A stretch of 64,000 nt of DNA from contig JAIQFD010000006.1 in NCBI GenBank assembly GCA_020073495.1, positions 124,001 to 188,000 of the forward strand. The letters run 5' to 3'. The DNA comes from Terriglobia bacterium (lineage in GTDB: Bacteria; Acidobacteriota; Terriglobia; Terriglobales; Acidobacteriaceae). This document shows, piece after piece, positions 10,301 through 18,524 of this stretch. The position numbers and the translations under genes are program-made. Every line of letters begins with the position of its first letter. The first letter of the stretch is position 1. The notes under the pieces were generated by a model. It was given only the letters and a program-made list of their open reading frames with translations. It did no database searches and was not told the DNA's origin.

Positions 10301-10854
10301 GCGGCTTCCCCATGGACATCTTCGCCGGCTTGCGAAACGGCGGGGGGGCTTCGGGACCGTCTGGTGCCGGCGATCAAGCGATTGTGCGAGCCAACCTGAC
10401 GAGCACCACGGTGGGCATCTACGACCCACGACAAGCGCAGACGTTCAACATCCAAGTGTTTGATCCAGCCACCTGTACCTTCGTGCCCACACCGACCTCC
10501 GGCAACTTCTATTTCGATCCAACGGTGTTCAACAACGAACCGTTCGCCGATCCGGGGCCGCCGTGCTTCCCGGCCTATGACCCGGTCGCCAATCCGTACG
10601 ATCGCTCCTACGGATCCTACCCGCGGAATTACCTGCGGGGGCCAAGCCGCGGCAATTTCGATTTCGCGATCAGCAAGAAAACACCGCTTGCCGGAGAACG
10701 GTTAAACCTGGAATTCCGGGCGGAGTTCTTCAACCTCCTCAATCAGGCGCAGTTCCAGATGCCCACCCTGAATATTTCGGATCCGAATTTCGGCCAGGTC
10801 ACGAGCACGTATGAGCCGCGCATTATTCAGTTCGGGCTGAGACTGAGCTTCTAG
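7345..10854 (+). CDS. Oar-type TonB-dependent receptor with carboxypeptidase-regulatory domain
   Basis: The 1169-residue outer-membrane protein starts at the ATG behind GAGAGGAGA; the longer open frame from 7171 has no such signal. Residues 1-31 form a signal peptide ending ALAQ. A carboxypeptidase-regulatory-like beta domain follows (about 35-115, GKIVGTITDPHGAVMPGVTV), then a plug with LPLNGRN-like residues (DMPLNGRNVLDLALLQPG), and a long 22-strand-type barrel ending in Phe (LRLSF), the usual outer-membrane sorting end. These Oar/CarboxypepD_reg receptors are greatly expanded in Acidobacteria and are thought to import polymer breakdown products. The gene appears to be its own transcription unit, with a hairpin terminator just downstream. 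Confidence 0.93.
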   Translation: MRRQPRILRERYLQGLALALFITLLTSVPALAQQATGKIVGTITDPHGAVMPGVTVTATNIGTDIKNSTVTDKDGFFQILNLPIGNYRLTAERDNFRKLVTNTPPLQINQVLRMDLRMEVGARSETVTVEANAVAVETVNATLGQVVTERAVQDMPLNGRNVLDLALLQPGVTEVNPGATENAQAGSYGIAGGKSDSVTFLLDGGINNDLLANGVVYNPNPDTVAEFRILTSNYSAEYGRNAGGVVSVVTKSGTNTLHGSAYDFLRNDALDANSYFNKKNDLPRNVLKRNQFGGTLGGPIYIPSVVDGKDKYFWFASYTGQRQTQIISTTQLPVYTTDELNGDFSHSGPGGTPDLAVAAFLTANPYWQPNPVDAANAKILPARISPVAKNYIAANLIPTSPTGLKIATGTSTDNSDQFTTKLDLQLSPNNKLSATLGLGRHPVLNPFSFSFGAVAADAFGYGSTGDHHQKFANFTWTHTFSNALLNEARFTAQRNNVAQAIPAKQLPTASDLVGVGITPDESTGPPMIEFNKGLTLGFPPQGPTSLINNTFSLSDTLSWIKGKHTMKFGFYWATFQNNTHYDFYVNGDFIFYGSAGSSFSGNDFADFLFGLPDEYVQFGAAPSNIRSKSYALFAQDEWHIKKNFVLTYGLRWEFNSPKLDTQGRSFTVLPGQQSQRFVNAPPGLLFPGDPAAPRGANFPDHNDFAPRLGFAWDPFNNGKTSIRGGIGVFYDILKGEDNLQFNGQGPFFGYSDLFFPALAGNPAADPGYMQQPYVVTGQPNPFPSKPPAPNIDFGAAGFIPFGGGGVYFVNPHLRTPYTYQYNLSVQHELATGLTLEASYVGSSTHKQTALADQNPFVLGTTSRVLNPVVDNFSYLLTFYNLVGASYNSLETSLTKRFTGNEWFGKSYFTLAYTWGKSIDNASGFRNINSQVPFYNPGLFRSVSDYDVTHRIVFSGGWDLPFDKAWASGPKRLVKGWSIYPIVTWRSGFPMDIFAGLRNGGGASGPSGAGDQAIVRANLTSTTVGIYDPRQAQTFNIQVFDPATCTFVPTPTSGNFYFDPTVFNNEPFADPGPPCFPAYDPVANPYDRSYGSYPRNYLRGPSRGNFDFAISKKTPLAGERLNLEFRAEFFNLLNQAQFQMPTLNISDPNFGQVTSTYEPRIIQFGLRLSF

Positions 10855-10879
10855 GACCGCTTCCGAACCAAACAAGAAT

Positions 10880-10907
10880 GGCTCCGGCTTCGGCCGGAGC
10901 TTTTTCT
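10880..10907 (+). terminator. Rho-independent terminator of the TonB-dependent receptor gene
   Basis: An 8-bp perfect stem GCTCCGGC/GCCGGAGC around a TTCG tetraloop (10881-10900) is followed by TTTTTCTTT. It lies 26 bases after the receptor stop codon. Confidence 0.9.
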
Positions 10908-10977
10908 TTGCAATGGATTCGCTTGGTGCTGCCCGTTATCGGTGGTGGAACAGAACGCCAGGGACAGTGGACGCCGC

Positions 10978-11199
10978 TTACTGCTCCCGATGCGGATGAT
11001 CGCTCATGCGGAAATTGTTGCGGAAATGGTCCGACAGCAACGAGATCGCGGGACGGTTCTGCCGCGGGTCGGTCTGCGCCAGGTAACGCATGGCCTGCAC
11101 CAGCAGGCGCTGTCCTTCGACGTAGCGGGAATCGCCCTTGCGTCCGCGCTTGATCCGTTGCGCGTCCGGTATCACGGGAATTGTGAAGACCTTGGCCAT
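10978..11199 (-). CDS. small hypothetical protein (73 aa)
   Basis: The encoded protein starts MAKVFTIPVIPDAQRIKRG and has no recognised domain. It is basic in the first third and helical-looking in the middle (GQRLLVQAMRYLAQ). The ATG at 11199 is preceded by an AGG at suitable spacing; a GTG two codons upstream is possible. It converges on the receptor terminator. Residue composition looks protein-like, unlike the opposite-strand frame, but without homologues in hand the call stays tentative. Confidence 0.5.
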   Translation of the reverse strand: MAKVFTIPVIPDAQRIKRGRKGDSRYVEGQRLLVQAMRYLAQTDPRQNRPAISLLSDHFRNNFRMSDHPHREQ

Positions 11200-11340
11200 C
11201 GTCACACCTGAGTCATTCTGCTGCGGGTTGCTGTTTTGAGCGCCGGGGCCAGCACCGGGCTCGAAAAGATCTTGCGAGTATACCGCCGCCCCCTCGTCTC
11301 CTACAACGATTTCCGTATCGCGTTGATTGCAAACGAGTTT

Positions 11341-12027
11341 CTAGCCCTGAGGGTTCACTACCTTGGTATGGCTCGTGGTCTTCAGTTTGAAGACGTCGTC
11401 GGAGACCTTCTCGTTGAGCTTGATATTGCTGTACTTGGCCAGGCGGAAGTTGCCGCTGGGCTCAAAGAACTGCTGCTGCACAGAGACGCCGCGGGCGGGA
11501 TCGATCCACAGCAGGATGCGGTTGAATACGCCGCGGGCTTTCTCGGATTTGGGTACCAGCTCCAGCTTTGCGGCGCTGACGCCACCTGCGGGTTCGTTGC
11601 CCAGCAGGGTCACGTCGAACGACTTCGACAGGTCATGTCCGCGGCCGCCGAAGCCGAGGATCAGGAAGGTCTCGAAGGTACCCTTGTCCTTGCCGGTGCT
11701 GTATTCGGTGACCTGGTCGATGTTGGGCTGGTAGACGCGCATCTTGTCGCCCTGGTAGAGGACGTTCTTCTTATCGCCCGGGGTGTCGCCGGAGATGTCG
11801 GCGGCCATCTGGATCTGGCTGGCGCTGCGGCGGAAGTACATCTTGCCGCTCTGCTTGGTGGTCTCGTTGACCACCTTCTCGTACTGGTCCCAGACGAAAT
11901 CCGCCTCGGCCGACTTGAACGAGGCTGCGGTCGAATCCATGCGGTTCAAGACGGCCTCCAGCCCCGCTTGCTGGGCGGCAGCGAGGGTGGCGAACAAGAC
12001 AAAGATGGACGCGATCAGTCGTTTCAT
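11341..12027 (-). CDS. LolA-like outer-membrane lipoprotein carrier/sorting protein
   Basis: The 228-residue exported protein has a signal peptide (residues 1-18, ending AAA-QQ) and a single LolA/LolB-type half-barrel. Visible features are the early LNRMDSTAASFKSAEADF segment and the strands FRRSASQIQM, KMRVYQPNIDQVTEY and ILLWIDPARGVSVQQQFFEPSGNFRLAKYSNIKLNEKVSDDVFKL. LolA shuttles lipoproteins across the periplasm; acidobacterial paralogues of this length are often annotated as outer-membrane lipoprotein-sorting proteins. It is upstream-adjacent on the same strand to a small membrane protein at 12064, so the two may be co-transcribed. Confidence 0.8.
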   Translation of the reverse strand: MKRLIASIFVLFATLAAAQQAGLEAVLNRMDSTAASFKSAEADFVWDQYEKVVNETTKQSGKMYFRRSASQIQMAADISGDTPGDKKNVLYQGDKMRVYQPNIDQVTEYSTGKDKGTFETFLILGFGGRGHDLSKSFDVTLLGNEPAGGVSAAKLELVPKSEKARGVFNRILLWIDPARGVSVQQQFFEPSGNFRLAKYSNIKLNEKVSDDVFKLKTTSHTKVVNPQG

Positions 12028-12063
12028 GTCAGTTCATTCGATGCTTCCGGCCGCCGGCCGGAT

Positions 12064-12459
12064 TTACGGATGGCGGACGCGCGCGCGGTACGCGATGACG
12101 TGGTTCTTGGCGTCACAGACCTCGTCGTAGCCCTCGATGCTCACCTCACCCGAGATAGGCTCGATGATGCGGCGCAACTGGTCCTCGACCGCCGGGTCGT
12201 TGTGCGAACCGCAGCGGGGGCGCGGACCGGACCGCACCGCCTGGGCGTCCACCTGGTACACCAGGCTCCCCTTGTCCGGAAAAACCACTACTCCGGTTGG
12301 ATGCGGCGTGCGCTCGGTTGGTTCATCCTTGAAATTGATGAAATACGGGGAAAGGAAGATGAAGAGCAGGATCAGGGTCACCATGACGTCGTAGTGGACG
12401 CTGCCGCGAGGGTAGGTCCACCAGATGTAGCCCTTCACGGTGCTCCAGAAGCGGCTCAT
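12064..12459 (-). CDS. small membrane protein, hypothetical (131 aa)
   Basis: The protein has a cytoplasmic N-terminus (MSRFWSTVKGYIWWTYPRGS), one strong membrane helix (about 24-42, VMVTLILLFIFLSPYFINF) and a soluble C-terminal domain of about 85 residues, with two Cys (in PRCGSH and EVCDAK). The ATG at 12459 directly precedes the membrane helix; the longer open frame to 12546 adds a non-conserved-looking leader. No family was recognised. Its position 36 bases upstream of the LolA-like gene on the same strand suggests an envelope-related partner. Confidence 0.65.
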   Translation of the reverse strand: MSRFWSTVKGYIWWTYPRGSVHYDVMVTLILLFIFLSPYFINFKDEPTERTPHPTGVVVFPDKGSLVYQVDAQAVRSGPRPRCGSHNDPAVEDQLRRIIEPISGEVSIEGYDEVCDAKNHVIAYRARVRHP

Positions 12460-12580
12460 GGCAATGTCCAAGTCTAACAGCCGCCTTTCAGCGATGTCAT
12501 CCTTCGCTAGTGGGCAGGATGTAACTCTGAGAAGGGCTGTTATCAACAGTTACGCAATTCGGGGCGGAAACTGCCAGGTC

Positions 12581-13147
12581 TCAGAACAACAAGCGGGGCA
12601 GTAGCTTAATTACCCAGATAAACGCCAACAGACTCGCAGCCGCAACCACCCACACCTTCAGCACTTGTTCCCAATCGAGAGGGAGTTTCTGCAAGACTGT
12701 CATTTCGCCCGAAAGAAACTCACGCTTCCTTTCGACAAGGTACGTTCCGGTCGGGATCAACGGAAGCCAGAACAATACAACAAACACTGTCGTCTTGAAG
12801 CGCTCCAGACCGGAATCGGCATCGTAGGTGCGTTCAGCCTTCCCAAAGCGCTTTCGGCCAATACCGTAAGGACGGATGAAGAAAAGCCTTCCGGGGTCTT
12901 TATCCCTTTCGGCTTTGCGCTCCCGCTCCTGCTGGCGAGCAGCTTCCAGGTGCTCGCGACCGTTGATTCTTCGCTTTGCCAGTTCGCCTGCGAGCGCGGC
13001 ATTTGCCTCAGGCGTCAACTGCGCTGGTTGCAATGCCAGCCGGAGCAGTTCTTCGTCGGATTTGCTGCCATACTCCTCTGCGAGTTCTTGGATGTCCACG
13101 GCGCGGAATGTTAGTCCAGCCAAGGCGTCCGCACAATTGGGTTTCAT
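12581..13147 (-). CDS. hypothetical protein with two C-terminal membrane helices (188 aa)
   Basis: An acidic N-terminal part (VDIQELAEEYGSKSDEELLRLALQP) resembles the short helical repeats seen in several bacterial membrane proteins. A charged region with many Arg/Glu residues (EHLEAARQQERERKAERD) follows, then two hydrophobic helices (about 116-134 and 163-181). A Tyr/Arg-rich segment (FFIRPYGIGRKRFGKAERTYD) sits before the first helix. No catalytic motif or named family was recognised. It is a single gene between serS and the small membrane protein. Confidence 0.6.
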   Translation of the reverse strand: MKPNCADALAGLTFRAVDIQELAEEYGSKSDEELLRLALQPAQLTPEANAALAGELAKRRINGREHLEAARQQERERKAERDKDPGRLFFIRPYGIGRKRFGKAERTYDADSGLERFKTTVFVVLFWLPLIPTGTYLVERKREFLSGEMTVLQKLPLDWEQVLKVWVVAAASLLAFIWVIKLLPRLLF

Positions 13148-13224
13148 AACTGGCGAAAAATCCTCTTCTCACCAGTAATCCCTCATGTGGGGAGTACCGT
13201 AGGGGAAGAGACTGGGGTTGACTC

Positions 13225-14517
13225 CTAGAACTTCTTCGGCGTGATCCGGTCGGCGCCGAGGTATGGGCGCAGGGCTTCGGGGATGAGCACGCTGCCATCC
13301 TTCTGCTGGTAGTTCTCCACGATCGCCACCCAGGTGCGGCCCACGGCGAGTCCGCTTCCGTTCAAGGTGTGCACGAACTCGGTCTTTCCCTTCCCTTCCG
13401 GCTTGTAGCGAATGTTGGCGCGGCGCGCCTGGTAGGCCTCGAAGTTCGAGCAGGAAGAGATCTCGCGGAAGAGCTGCTGGCCGGGAAGCCAGACCTCGAG
13501 GTCGTAGGTCTTGGCGCTGGCGGCGCCCATGTCGGCGGTGCAGAGCGTCACCACGCGGTAGTGCAGCCCGAGGCGCTGGAGGACGGTCTCCGCGTCGCGG
13601 GTGAGCTTTTCGTGCTCGTCCCAGGACTGCTCCGGGCGGGTGAACTTGACCAACTCCACCTTCTGGAATTGGTGCTGGCGGATGATGCCGCGCACGTCCT
13701 TGCCGTAGGAGCCGGCCTCGCTGCGGAAGCAGGGTGTGTAGGCGGTGAGCGAGATGGGCAGGCGCGCGGCGTCGAGCGTCTCGTCGCGGTACAGGTTGGT
13801 GACCGGGACCTCGGCGGTGGGCACGAGGTAAAGGTTCTTGTCGCCGTGCGGGACCCGGAACAGATCGGCCTCGAACTTGGGGAGTTGGCCCGTGCCGTAC
13901 ATCGAATCGGCATTCACCATGTAGGGCGGCAGGACCTCGGTGTAGCCATGCTCGCGGGTGTGCAGGTCGAGCATGAAGTTGGCCAGCGCGCGCTCCAGCT
14001 TCGCGCCCAGGTCCCAGTAGACCGCGAAGCGCGCGCCGGTGATCTTGGCGGCGCGTTCCAGGTCGAGCACGCCGAGCTGCTCTCCCAGCTCCCAGTGCGG
14101 CTTGGGCGTGAAGTCGAACTGGGGCGGCGCGCCCCAGCGGCGGACCTCGACATTGTCGTCCGGGGTCCTGCCCACGGGCACCGACGCGTGCGGCAGGTTG
14201 GGGATGCCGGCCAGGAGCTGGCGCAACTGGCTGTCCTTCTCGTTCGCTTGATCTTCCGCCAGCTTGATCTTCTCGCGGAAGCCTTTCATGGCTTCGATCT
14301 GGGCGGTGGCATCCTGCTTCTGCTTCTTCAGCCTGGCGATCTCTTCGGAGGCGCGGTTCTGCTGGGCCTTGAGGGTCTCCGCCTCGGTGATGAGCTTGCG
14401 GCGTTCGGTGTCAAGGGCGCGGAAGTCCCCGAGCACGACTTCGGGCGACATACCGCGGTCGCGCAGCTTTTGTTCGACGAGGTCGAGATGGTCACGGACG
14501 AAGACAAGATCGAGCAT
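13225..14517 (-). CDS. serS: seryl-tRNA synthetase
   Basis: This 430-residue class II aminoacyl-tRNA synthetase charges tRNA-Ser with serine (and tRNA-Sec, relevant because selC is encoded at 51660). The N-terminal 100 residues form the long antiparallel coiled coil that grips the tRNA variable arm ([22 protein letters not shown]). The catalytic core follows, with motif 2 ([28 protein letters not shown]) and motif 3 ([20 protein letters not shown]). Length matches the family. The gene is divergent from the phosphatase gene, with a heptamer array between them. Confidence 0.97.
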   Translation of the reverse strand: MLDLVFVRDHLDLVEQKLRDRGMSPEVVLGDFRALDTERRKLITEAETLKAQQNRASEEIARLKKQKQDATAQIEAMKGFREKIKLAEDQANEKDSQLRQLLAGIPNLPHASVPVGRTPDDNVEVRRWGAPPQFDFTPKPHWELGEQLGVLDLERAAKITGARFAVYWDLGAKLERALANFMLDLHTREHGYTEVLPPYMVNADSMYGTGQLPKFEADLFRVPHGDKNLYLVPTAEVPVTNLYRDETLDAARLPISLTAYTPCFRSEAGSYGKDVRGIIRQHQFQKVELVKFTRPEQSWDEHEKLTRDAETVLQRLGLHYRVVTLCTADMGAASAKTYDLEVWLPGQQLFREISSCSNFEAYQARRANIRYKPEGKGKTEFVHTLNGSGLAVGRTWVAIVENYQQKDGSVLIPEALRPYLGADRITPKKF

Positions 14518-14536
14518 AGGAAACCGCTATCGTAAC

Positions 14537-14564
14537 AGTCGCTAGTCGCTGGTCGCTAGTGGTT
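14537..14564. repeat. heptamer array, four AGTCGCT-type units
   Basis: Four adjacent seven-base units (AGTCGCT, AGTCGCT, GGTCGCT, AGTGGTT) lie between the divergent serS and phosphatase starts. The unit junction creates CTAG, which supplies a stop triplet on both strands. Unlike most arrays in this window, it is beside start codons rather than stop codons. Confidence 0.75.
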
Positions 14565-14587
14565 TGCCCGCGTTACACTACACAGAG

Positions 14588-16171
14588 ATGAAAACCCGCC
14601 TCACGCGCACCTGTGCTGTTCTGGCACTCGTCCTGGTGCTGGGTCCCCTGTGTTTCTCCTCGGCGTACGACGCACGGCCGAGGCTGGTGGTGGTGGTGGT
14701 CGTGGACCAGCTCCGCGGCGACCTGCTGGAGCGCTTCCACGACAAGTTCGGGTCGAACGGATTCCGCCTGCTGATGGATCGCGGGGCCTACTTCGCGAAC
14801 TGTGATTTCGACTACGCGGACACACGCACCGCACCGGGGCACGCCACGCTGCTGACCGGGGCCTACCCCAACGGACACGGGATCATGTCGAACCTCTGGT
14901 GGGACCCGCAGCTCGCCAAGATGATCACGCCAATCCAGGACGCAGCTACGAAGCTGGTAGGGCGCGAGGGACGCGGCGTTTCACCCAAGAACCTGCTGGC
15001 GTCCACGCTGGGGGACGAGCTCAAGCTCGCCACCGACGGCAGGGCGCGAGTGTTCACCATCTCGCTGAAGGAATATGCCGCGGTTCTGGCCGCAGGCCAC
15101 GCGGCCGATGGCGCCTACTGGATAGCAGACTCGGACGGCGCCTGGGTGACTTCCTCCTACTACCGGTCCAATCTGCCGAAATGGGTCAGCGACTTCAACG
15201 CATCCGGACGCGCCGACAAGTATTGGAACCAGGAATGGAAAGACGCCGCGGGGAAGGTGCTCGGGCGCACCGACCGGAAGGCTGGCGACTTCTATCATGT
15301 GGTCGGAGCGTCGCCGTTCTCGGCCGATTACGAGCTGGAGTTCGCGCGCGAGCTGATGGTCAACGAGAAGCTGGGGTCGGGGCCGAACACCGATCTGCTC
15401 GTCATCAGCCTCTCGGGATTCGATCTCCAGGGGCACGCCACCGGGCCGGACTCGCCGGAGATCGCCGCCGAGGCGATGGCCCTCGACCGGCAGCTCGGCG
15501 ATTTCTTCTCCTTCGTCGGGCAGCGGCTGGGGCTGGCGAACGTCTGGATCGCGCTCTCGGCGGACCATGGCGTGGCACCCATGCCCGAGCACACGAAAGA
15601 GCTGCGCGCCGCGGATACGGTCCGCTACGACGGACGCAAGATGCTGGAGGAGATCAACCGGCAGCTCTCGGCCAAGCTCACGCCGGGCCGCAGCACACAG
15701 TTCGTGGTGGGCTTCGACCCGCCGACCTTCTTCCTCAACCGCGAGGCGTTCCCCAACCGCGACGACGAGCAGGCCGCCGAGGCCATGGTCGGACAGCTCG
15801 CCGAAAAGCTCGGCATGCGCGGATACTTCACGCGCGCGCAACTGGCGCGCGGCGAGGTCCCGGCTACCGAGATCGGACGCATCCACCTGCACAGCTTCAG
15901 CCCCATCCCGAGCTGGTTCGTGATGACCATGCCTCCGGTGTTCGCAGTCGCGGATGCAGGCCGCAGCACCGATCACGGCTCACCCTACTCCTACGACCGG
16001 CACGTGCCGCTGGCGCTGTTCGGCTTCCCTTTCGTGCCCGGCACCTATCGCACGCACAGCGAGCCCGTGGACCTGGCGCCGACGCTGGCGTCGCTGCTGG
16101 GCATCAACGCGCCCACGCACTCGGTCGGACGCGTGCTGACCGAAGCGCTTCAGAGGGAGGGCGGACGATGA
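14588..16171 (+). CDS. alkaline phosphatase family protein (PafA-like), exported
   Basis: The 527-residue protein has a signal peptide (about 1-25) and an alkaline-phosphatase/phosphodiesterase fold. Metal and nucleophile motifs are visible: VVVVVVDQLRGD with the metal Asp, then DTRTAPGHATLLTGAYPNGHGI with the Thr nucleophile, later SGFDLQGHATGPDS and ALSADHGVAPMPEH, and finally DHGSPYSYDRHVPL. This is the pattern of PafA/PhoV-type phosphomonoesterases acting in the periplasm. The ATG at 14588 precedes the signal peptide. Its stop overlaps the pyrD start (ATGA), so the two are translationally coupled although functionally unrelated. Confidence 0.88.
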   Translation: MKTRLTRTCAVLALVLVLGPLCFSSAYDARPRLVVVVVVDQLRGDLLERFHDKFGSNGFRLLMDRGAYFANCDFDYADTRTAPGHATLLTGAYPNGHGIMSNLWWDPQLAKMITPIQDAATKLVGREGRGVSPKNLLASTLGDELKLATDGRARVFTISLKEYAAVLAAGHAADGAYWIADSDGAWVTSSYYRSNLPKWVSDFNASGRADKYWNQEWKDAAGKVLGRTDRKAGDFYHVVGASPFSADYELEFARELMVNEKLGSGPNTDLLVISLSGFDLQGHATGPDSPEIAAEAMALDRQLGDFFSFVGQRLGLANVWIALSADHGVAPMPEHTKELRAADTVRYDGRKMLEEINRQLSAKLTPGRSTQFVVGFDPPTFFLNREAFPNRDDEQAAEAMVGQLAEKLGMRGYFTRAQLARGEVPATEIGRIHLHSFSPIPSWFVMTMPPVFAVADAGRSTDHGSPYSYDRHVPLALFGFPFVPGTYRTHSEPVDLAPTLASLLGINAPTHSVGRVLTEALQREGGR

Positions 16172-17109
16172 GCGCCCCGCAGCAGCAGCCGAACCTCCCC
16201 GACCTGAGCGTGAGCTTCTGCGGCATCCGTTTCAAGAACCCGGTGATCGCCGCCAGCGGAACCTTCGGGTACGGGGTGGAGTTCGAGGACATCGTCAACC
16301 TCGACAAGCTGGGCGGGTTCGTGGTGAAGGGCCTGTCGAAGGAGCCGATGCCGGGCAATCCGCCGCCGCGCATGTTCGAGACCGCCGCCGGCATGCTGAA
16401 CTCCATCGGCTTGCAGAACATGGGGGCGCGCGCGTTCGTCGAGGAGAAGCTGCCGCTGCTGCGCAAGATCAAGGGCGCGGTGGTGATCGCCAACGTTTTC
16501 GGTTACACGCGCGAGGATTACGAAACCACCATCCGCATCCTGAACGAGGGCGAAGGCATCGCCGCCTACGAGCTGAACGTTTCCTGTCCCAACACCAAAC
16601 GCGGCGGGATCATGATCGGCAGCGACCCGGTGCTGTTGGAGGAAGTGGTGGCCAGCGCGAAGAACGCCGCCGACCGTCCGCTGATCGTGAAGCTCTCGCC
16701 CAACGTGACCAGCATCCCGCAGATGGCGCGCGCGGCGGAGAACGCCGGCGCCGACGCCATCTCGCTGGTCAACACCTTTGTCGCCCTGGCCATCGACGCG
16801 GAAACGCGCAAGCCGCGCATCTCCAACGTGACCGCCGGGCTGAGCGGGCCGGCCATCAAGCCCATCGCGCTGCGCATGGTGTACGAGGCGGCGCACTCGG
16901 TGGACATTCCGGTGCTCGGCATCGGCGGCATCACCACCGCGGTGGACGTGGTGGAGTTCCTGCTCGCCGGCGCGGCGGCGATCGAGGTGGGAACCGCCAA
17001 CTACTTCGATCCCTGCGCCACGGAGAAGATCGTGGACGGGCTGCGCAACTGGTGCATCGAGCACCGCGTGGACAAGATCACCGACCTGATCGGCGGCCTG
17101 CAAACCTAG
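16168..17109 (+). CDS. pyrD: dihydroorotate dehydrogenase, class 1B catalytic subunit
   Basis: The 313-residue FMN enzyme oxidises dihydroorotate to orotate in pyrimidine synthesis. Family features include the N-terminal FKNPVIAASGTFGYG, the substrate-binding NSIGLQN region, ELNVSCPNTKRGG with the catalytic Cys of the class 1B type, VKLSPNVT, NTFVALAID and the FMN-phosphate segment GIGGITTAVDVVEFLLAGAAAIEVGT. A class 1B enzyme normally pairs with PyrK; no pyrK is in the window. The start overlaps the phosphatase stop by four bases. The stop TAG is the first triplet of a heptamer array. Confidence 0.95.
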   Translation: MSAPQQQPNLPDLSVSFCGIRFKNPVIAASGTFGYGVEFEDIVNLDKLGGFVVKGLSKEPMPGNPPPRMFETAAGMLNSIGLQNMGARAFVEEKLPLLRKIKGAVVIANVFGYTREDYETTIRILNEGEGIAAYELNVSCPNTKRGGIMIGSDPVLLEEVVASAKNAADRPLIVKLSPNVTSIPQMARAAENAGADAISLVNTFVALAIDAETRKPRISNVTAGLSGPAIKPIALRMVYEAAHSVDIPVLGIGGITTAVDVVEFLLAGAAAIEVGTANYFDPCATEKIVDGLRNWCIEHRVDKITDLIGGLQT

Positions 17110-17141
17110 TTTCTGGTTTGTCGTTTCTCGTTTCTAGTTGC
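17107..17141. repeat. heptamer array, five TAGTTTC-type units, containing the pyrD stop codon
   Basis: Units TAGTTTC, TGGTTTG, TCGTTTC, TCGTTTC and TAGTTGC start on the pyrD stop codon. A 15-base stretch (17123-17137) is the exact reverse complement of 17191-17205, so the two arrays could pair around a 53-base loop between the convergent genes. Confidence 0.8.
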
Positions 17142-17183
17142 TGCGCAGAACTATACTCGGGCGCAATGGCCCGAAGCAGAAAT

Positions 17184-17211
17184 CTAGAAACTAGAAACGA
17201 GAAACTTCTTA
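17184..17211. repeat. inverted heptamer array (CTAGAAA-type), ending on the stop codon of the 17209 gene
   Basis: Units CTAGAAA, CTAGAAA, CGAGAAA and CTTCTTA run into the minus-strand stop codon (TTA, 17209-17211). Together with 17123-17137 it forms a 15-bp perfect inverted repeat that could act as a bidirectional terminator; no T-tract is present. Confidence 0.75.
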
Positions 17212-17652
17212 CGAGATCCGCTGCTTGAGCTCTTCCGGGATGCGATCGCGGACTTTTTCCGGCAGGCGGTCGTGCAGGCGGCGGGCGCCGGTCTTGGCGG
17301 CGTCCACCATGACCAGCGGCGCTGGAGTGGCGATGGCCACGATCACCCACATCAGGGTGGAGAAAGCGAACCCGCCCAGCGCGACGATCTCCAGGATCAG
17401 GGCGTGGCGCGGCGAGAAGTGGCGAACGGCCAGGAAAGCGACCAGGAAAAGCACCGCGGAGATGGTGGCGATGACGATGAGAGAGATGTCGATGGTGCGG
17501 TGCAGGCGCTGCCGCGAACGGCAATGCGCGCATTCGGCGAAGTGGGCCTCGTAGTCGCCGCGCATCTCCGCCGCCAGGCCGGAGATGTCGTAGCGCCATC
17601 CCGCCAGAATGCCCCCAACGACCTTGTCAGTACATTTCTGACTCATCCACAT
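17209..17652 (-). CDS. small membrane protein with a zinc-finger-like N-terminus
   Basis: The 147-residue protein begins with a Cys/His-bearing segment (DYEAHFAECAHCRSRQRLHRTID, an H-x3-C-x2-C pattern like the zf-HC2 fold of anti-sigma factors). Two membrane helices follow (about 55-75 and 88-110), then a basic amphipathic tail (RLPEKVRDRIPEELKQRIS). Such proteins can be anti-sigma-like, but no sigma factor is nearby. Its ATG directly follows the TGA of the MBL gene at 17653, so the two form an operon. Confidence 0.65.
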   Translation of the reverse strand: MWMSQKCTDKVVGGILAGWRYDISGLAAEMRGDYEAHFAECAHCRSRQRLHRTIDISLIVIATISAVLFLVAFLAVRHFSPRHALILEIVALGGFAFSTLMWVIVAIATPAPLVMVDAAKTGARRLHDRLPEKVRDRIPEELKQRIS

Positions 17653-18441
17653 TCACAGCCGGATCGGGTCCAGCACGCAATGCTGCGCCGCCAGCATCAG
17701 CCGGTTATGCAGCAGATTCCGGCGCGGTTGCAGGGCGGATTCTGCGCTGCGCCGGGCGATCTCCGGATGATTGTTCTGCTCCGAAAGATGCGCCAGCACG
17801 ACGAACGATGCATTTCCATCATAGTCGTTCGCAAAAAATTCCGCGAGTGCGTCATTGGAGAGATGTCCCACCCGCGACATCACGCGCTGTTTCACCGCCC
17901 AGGGATACGGTCCCCCGCGCAGCATCTCCAGGTCGTGGTTGGATTCGATCATCAGCACATCGCAACCGCGGACGTGTTCGCGCACACTGGTTGGGATGTA
18001 TCCCAGGTCGGTAACGATGCCTGCCTTTACGCCCTCGGCGCGAAAAGTGAAGGCTACGGGATCGGCGGCGTCGTGCGGGATGGTGAAGGGCGTCACCTCG
18101 ATGTCGCCGACGGTGAAGCGGCGTCCCGCGGAGAAAAGTTCCAGGCGGTCCAGATCGGAATCGTCGCAGTCGCGTGCCCAGGCGTCGTTCGCCGGGCCGG
18201 TCATGAACACCGACGCCCTGGTCTTGCGCGCCAGCACGGGCAGGCCGCCAAGATGGTCGGAGTGCTCGTGCGAGATGAGGATGGCGTCGAGCTGGTGCGG
18301 ATCTTCGCCTGCTTCGTGCAGGCGGCGGAAGATCTCACGGCAGGAAAGGCCGCAGTCCACCAGAATGCGCGTCCGGGTGCTGGCGATGAGTGTGCTGTTG
18401 CCCTTGCTCCCGCTGGCCAGCACCGCGATTCGAAGCGCCAT
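17653..18441 (-). CDS. MBL-fold metallohydrolase, YycJ/WalJ-like
   Basis: The 262-residue protein opens with the typical MALRIAVLASGSKGNSTLI and the metal-binding motif HEHSDHLGG, followed by further ligand regions (TIPHDAAD, VTDLGYIP, IESNHDLEML, GHLSNDAL, VVLAHLSEQNNHPE). This matches the YycJ/WalJ branch of metallo-beta-lactamase fold phosphohydrolases, reported elsewhere as 5'-3' exonucleases. The start was set at the Met immediately before the conserved ASGSKGNS; the longer frame to 18714 covers the neighbouring gene. The gene lies 83 bases downstream of a small membrane protein gene. Confidence 0.88.
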   Translation of the reverse strand: MALRIAVLASGSKGNSTLIASTRTRILVDCGLSCREIFRRLHEAGEDPHQLDAILISHEHSDHLGGLPVLARKTRASVFMTGPANDAWARDCDDSDLDRLELFSAGRRFTVGDIEVTPFTIPHDAADPVAFTFRAEGVKAGIVTDLGYIPTSVREHVRGCDVLMIESNHDLEMLRGGPYPWAVKQRVMSRVGHLSNDALAEFFANDYDGNASFVVLAHLSEQNNHPEIARRSAESALQPRRNLLHNRLMLAAQHCVLDPIRL

Positions 18442-18524
18442 GCAGGCAGAATAGCTGGATACGCACCCGGGCGGGAGTAACTGATCCATAACTAAGCGCC
18501 CGTTTCCGTGGAAAGTGCTGCCAA

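Noticed and set aside
11236-12477. Plus-strand open frame of 413 codons
   Set aside because: It covers the LolA-like gene and its neighbour on the opposite strand and has no recognisable motif.
14899-16167. Upstream part of a 736-codon plus-strand frame that ends as pyrD
   Set aside because: The first 420 codons are an out-of-frame reading of the phosphatase gene; only the part from 16168 is PyrD.
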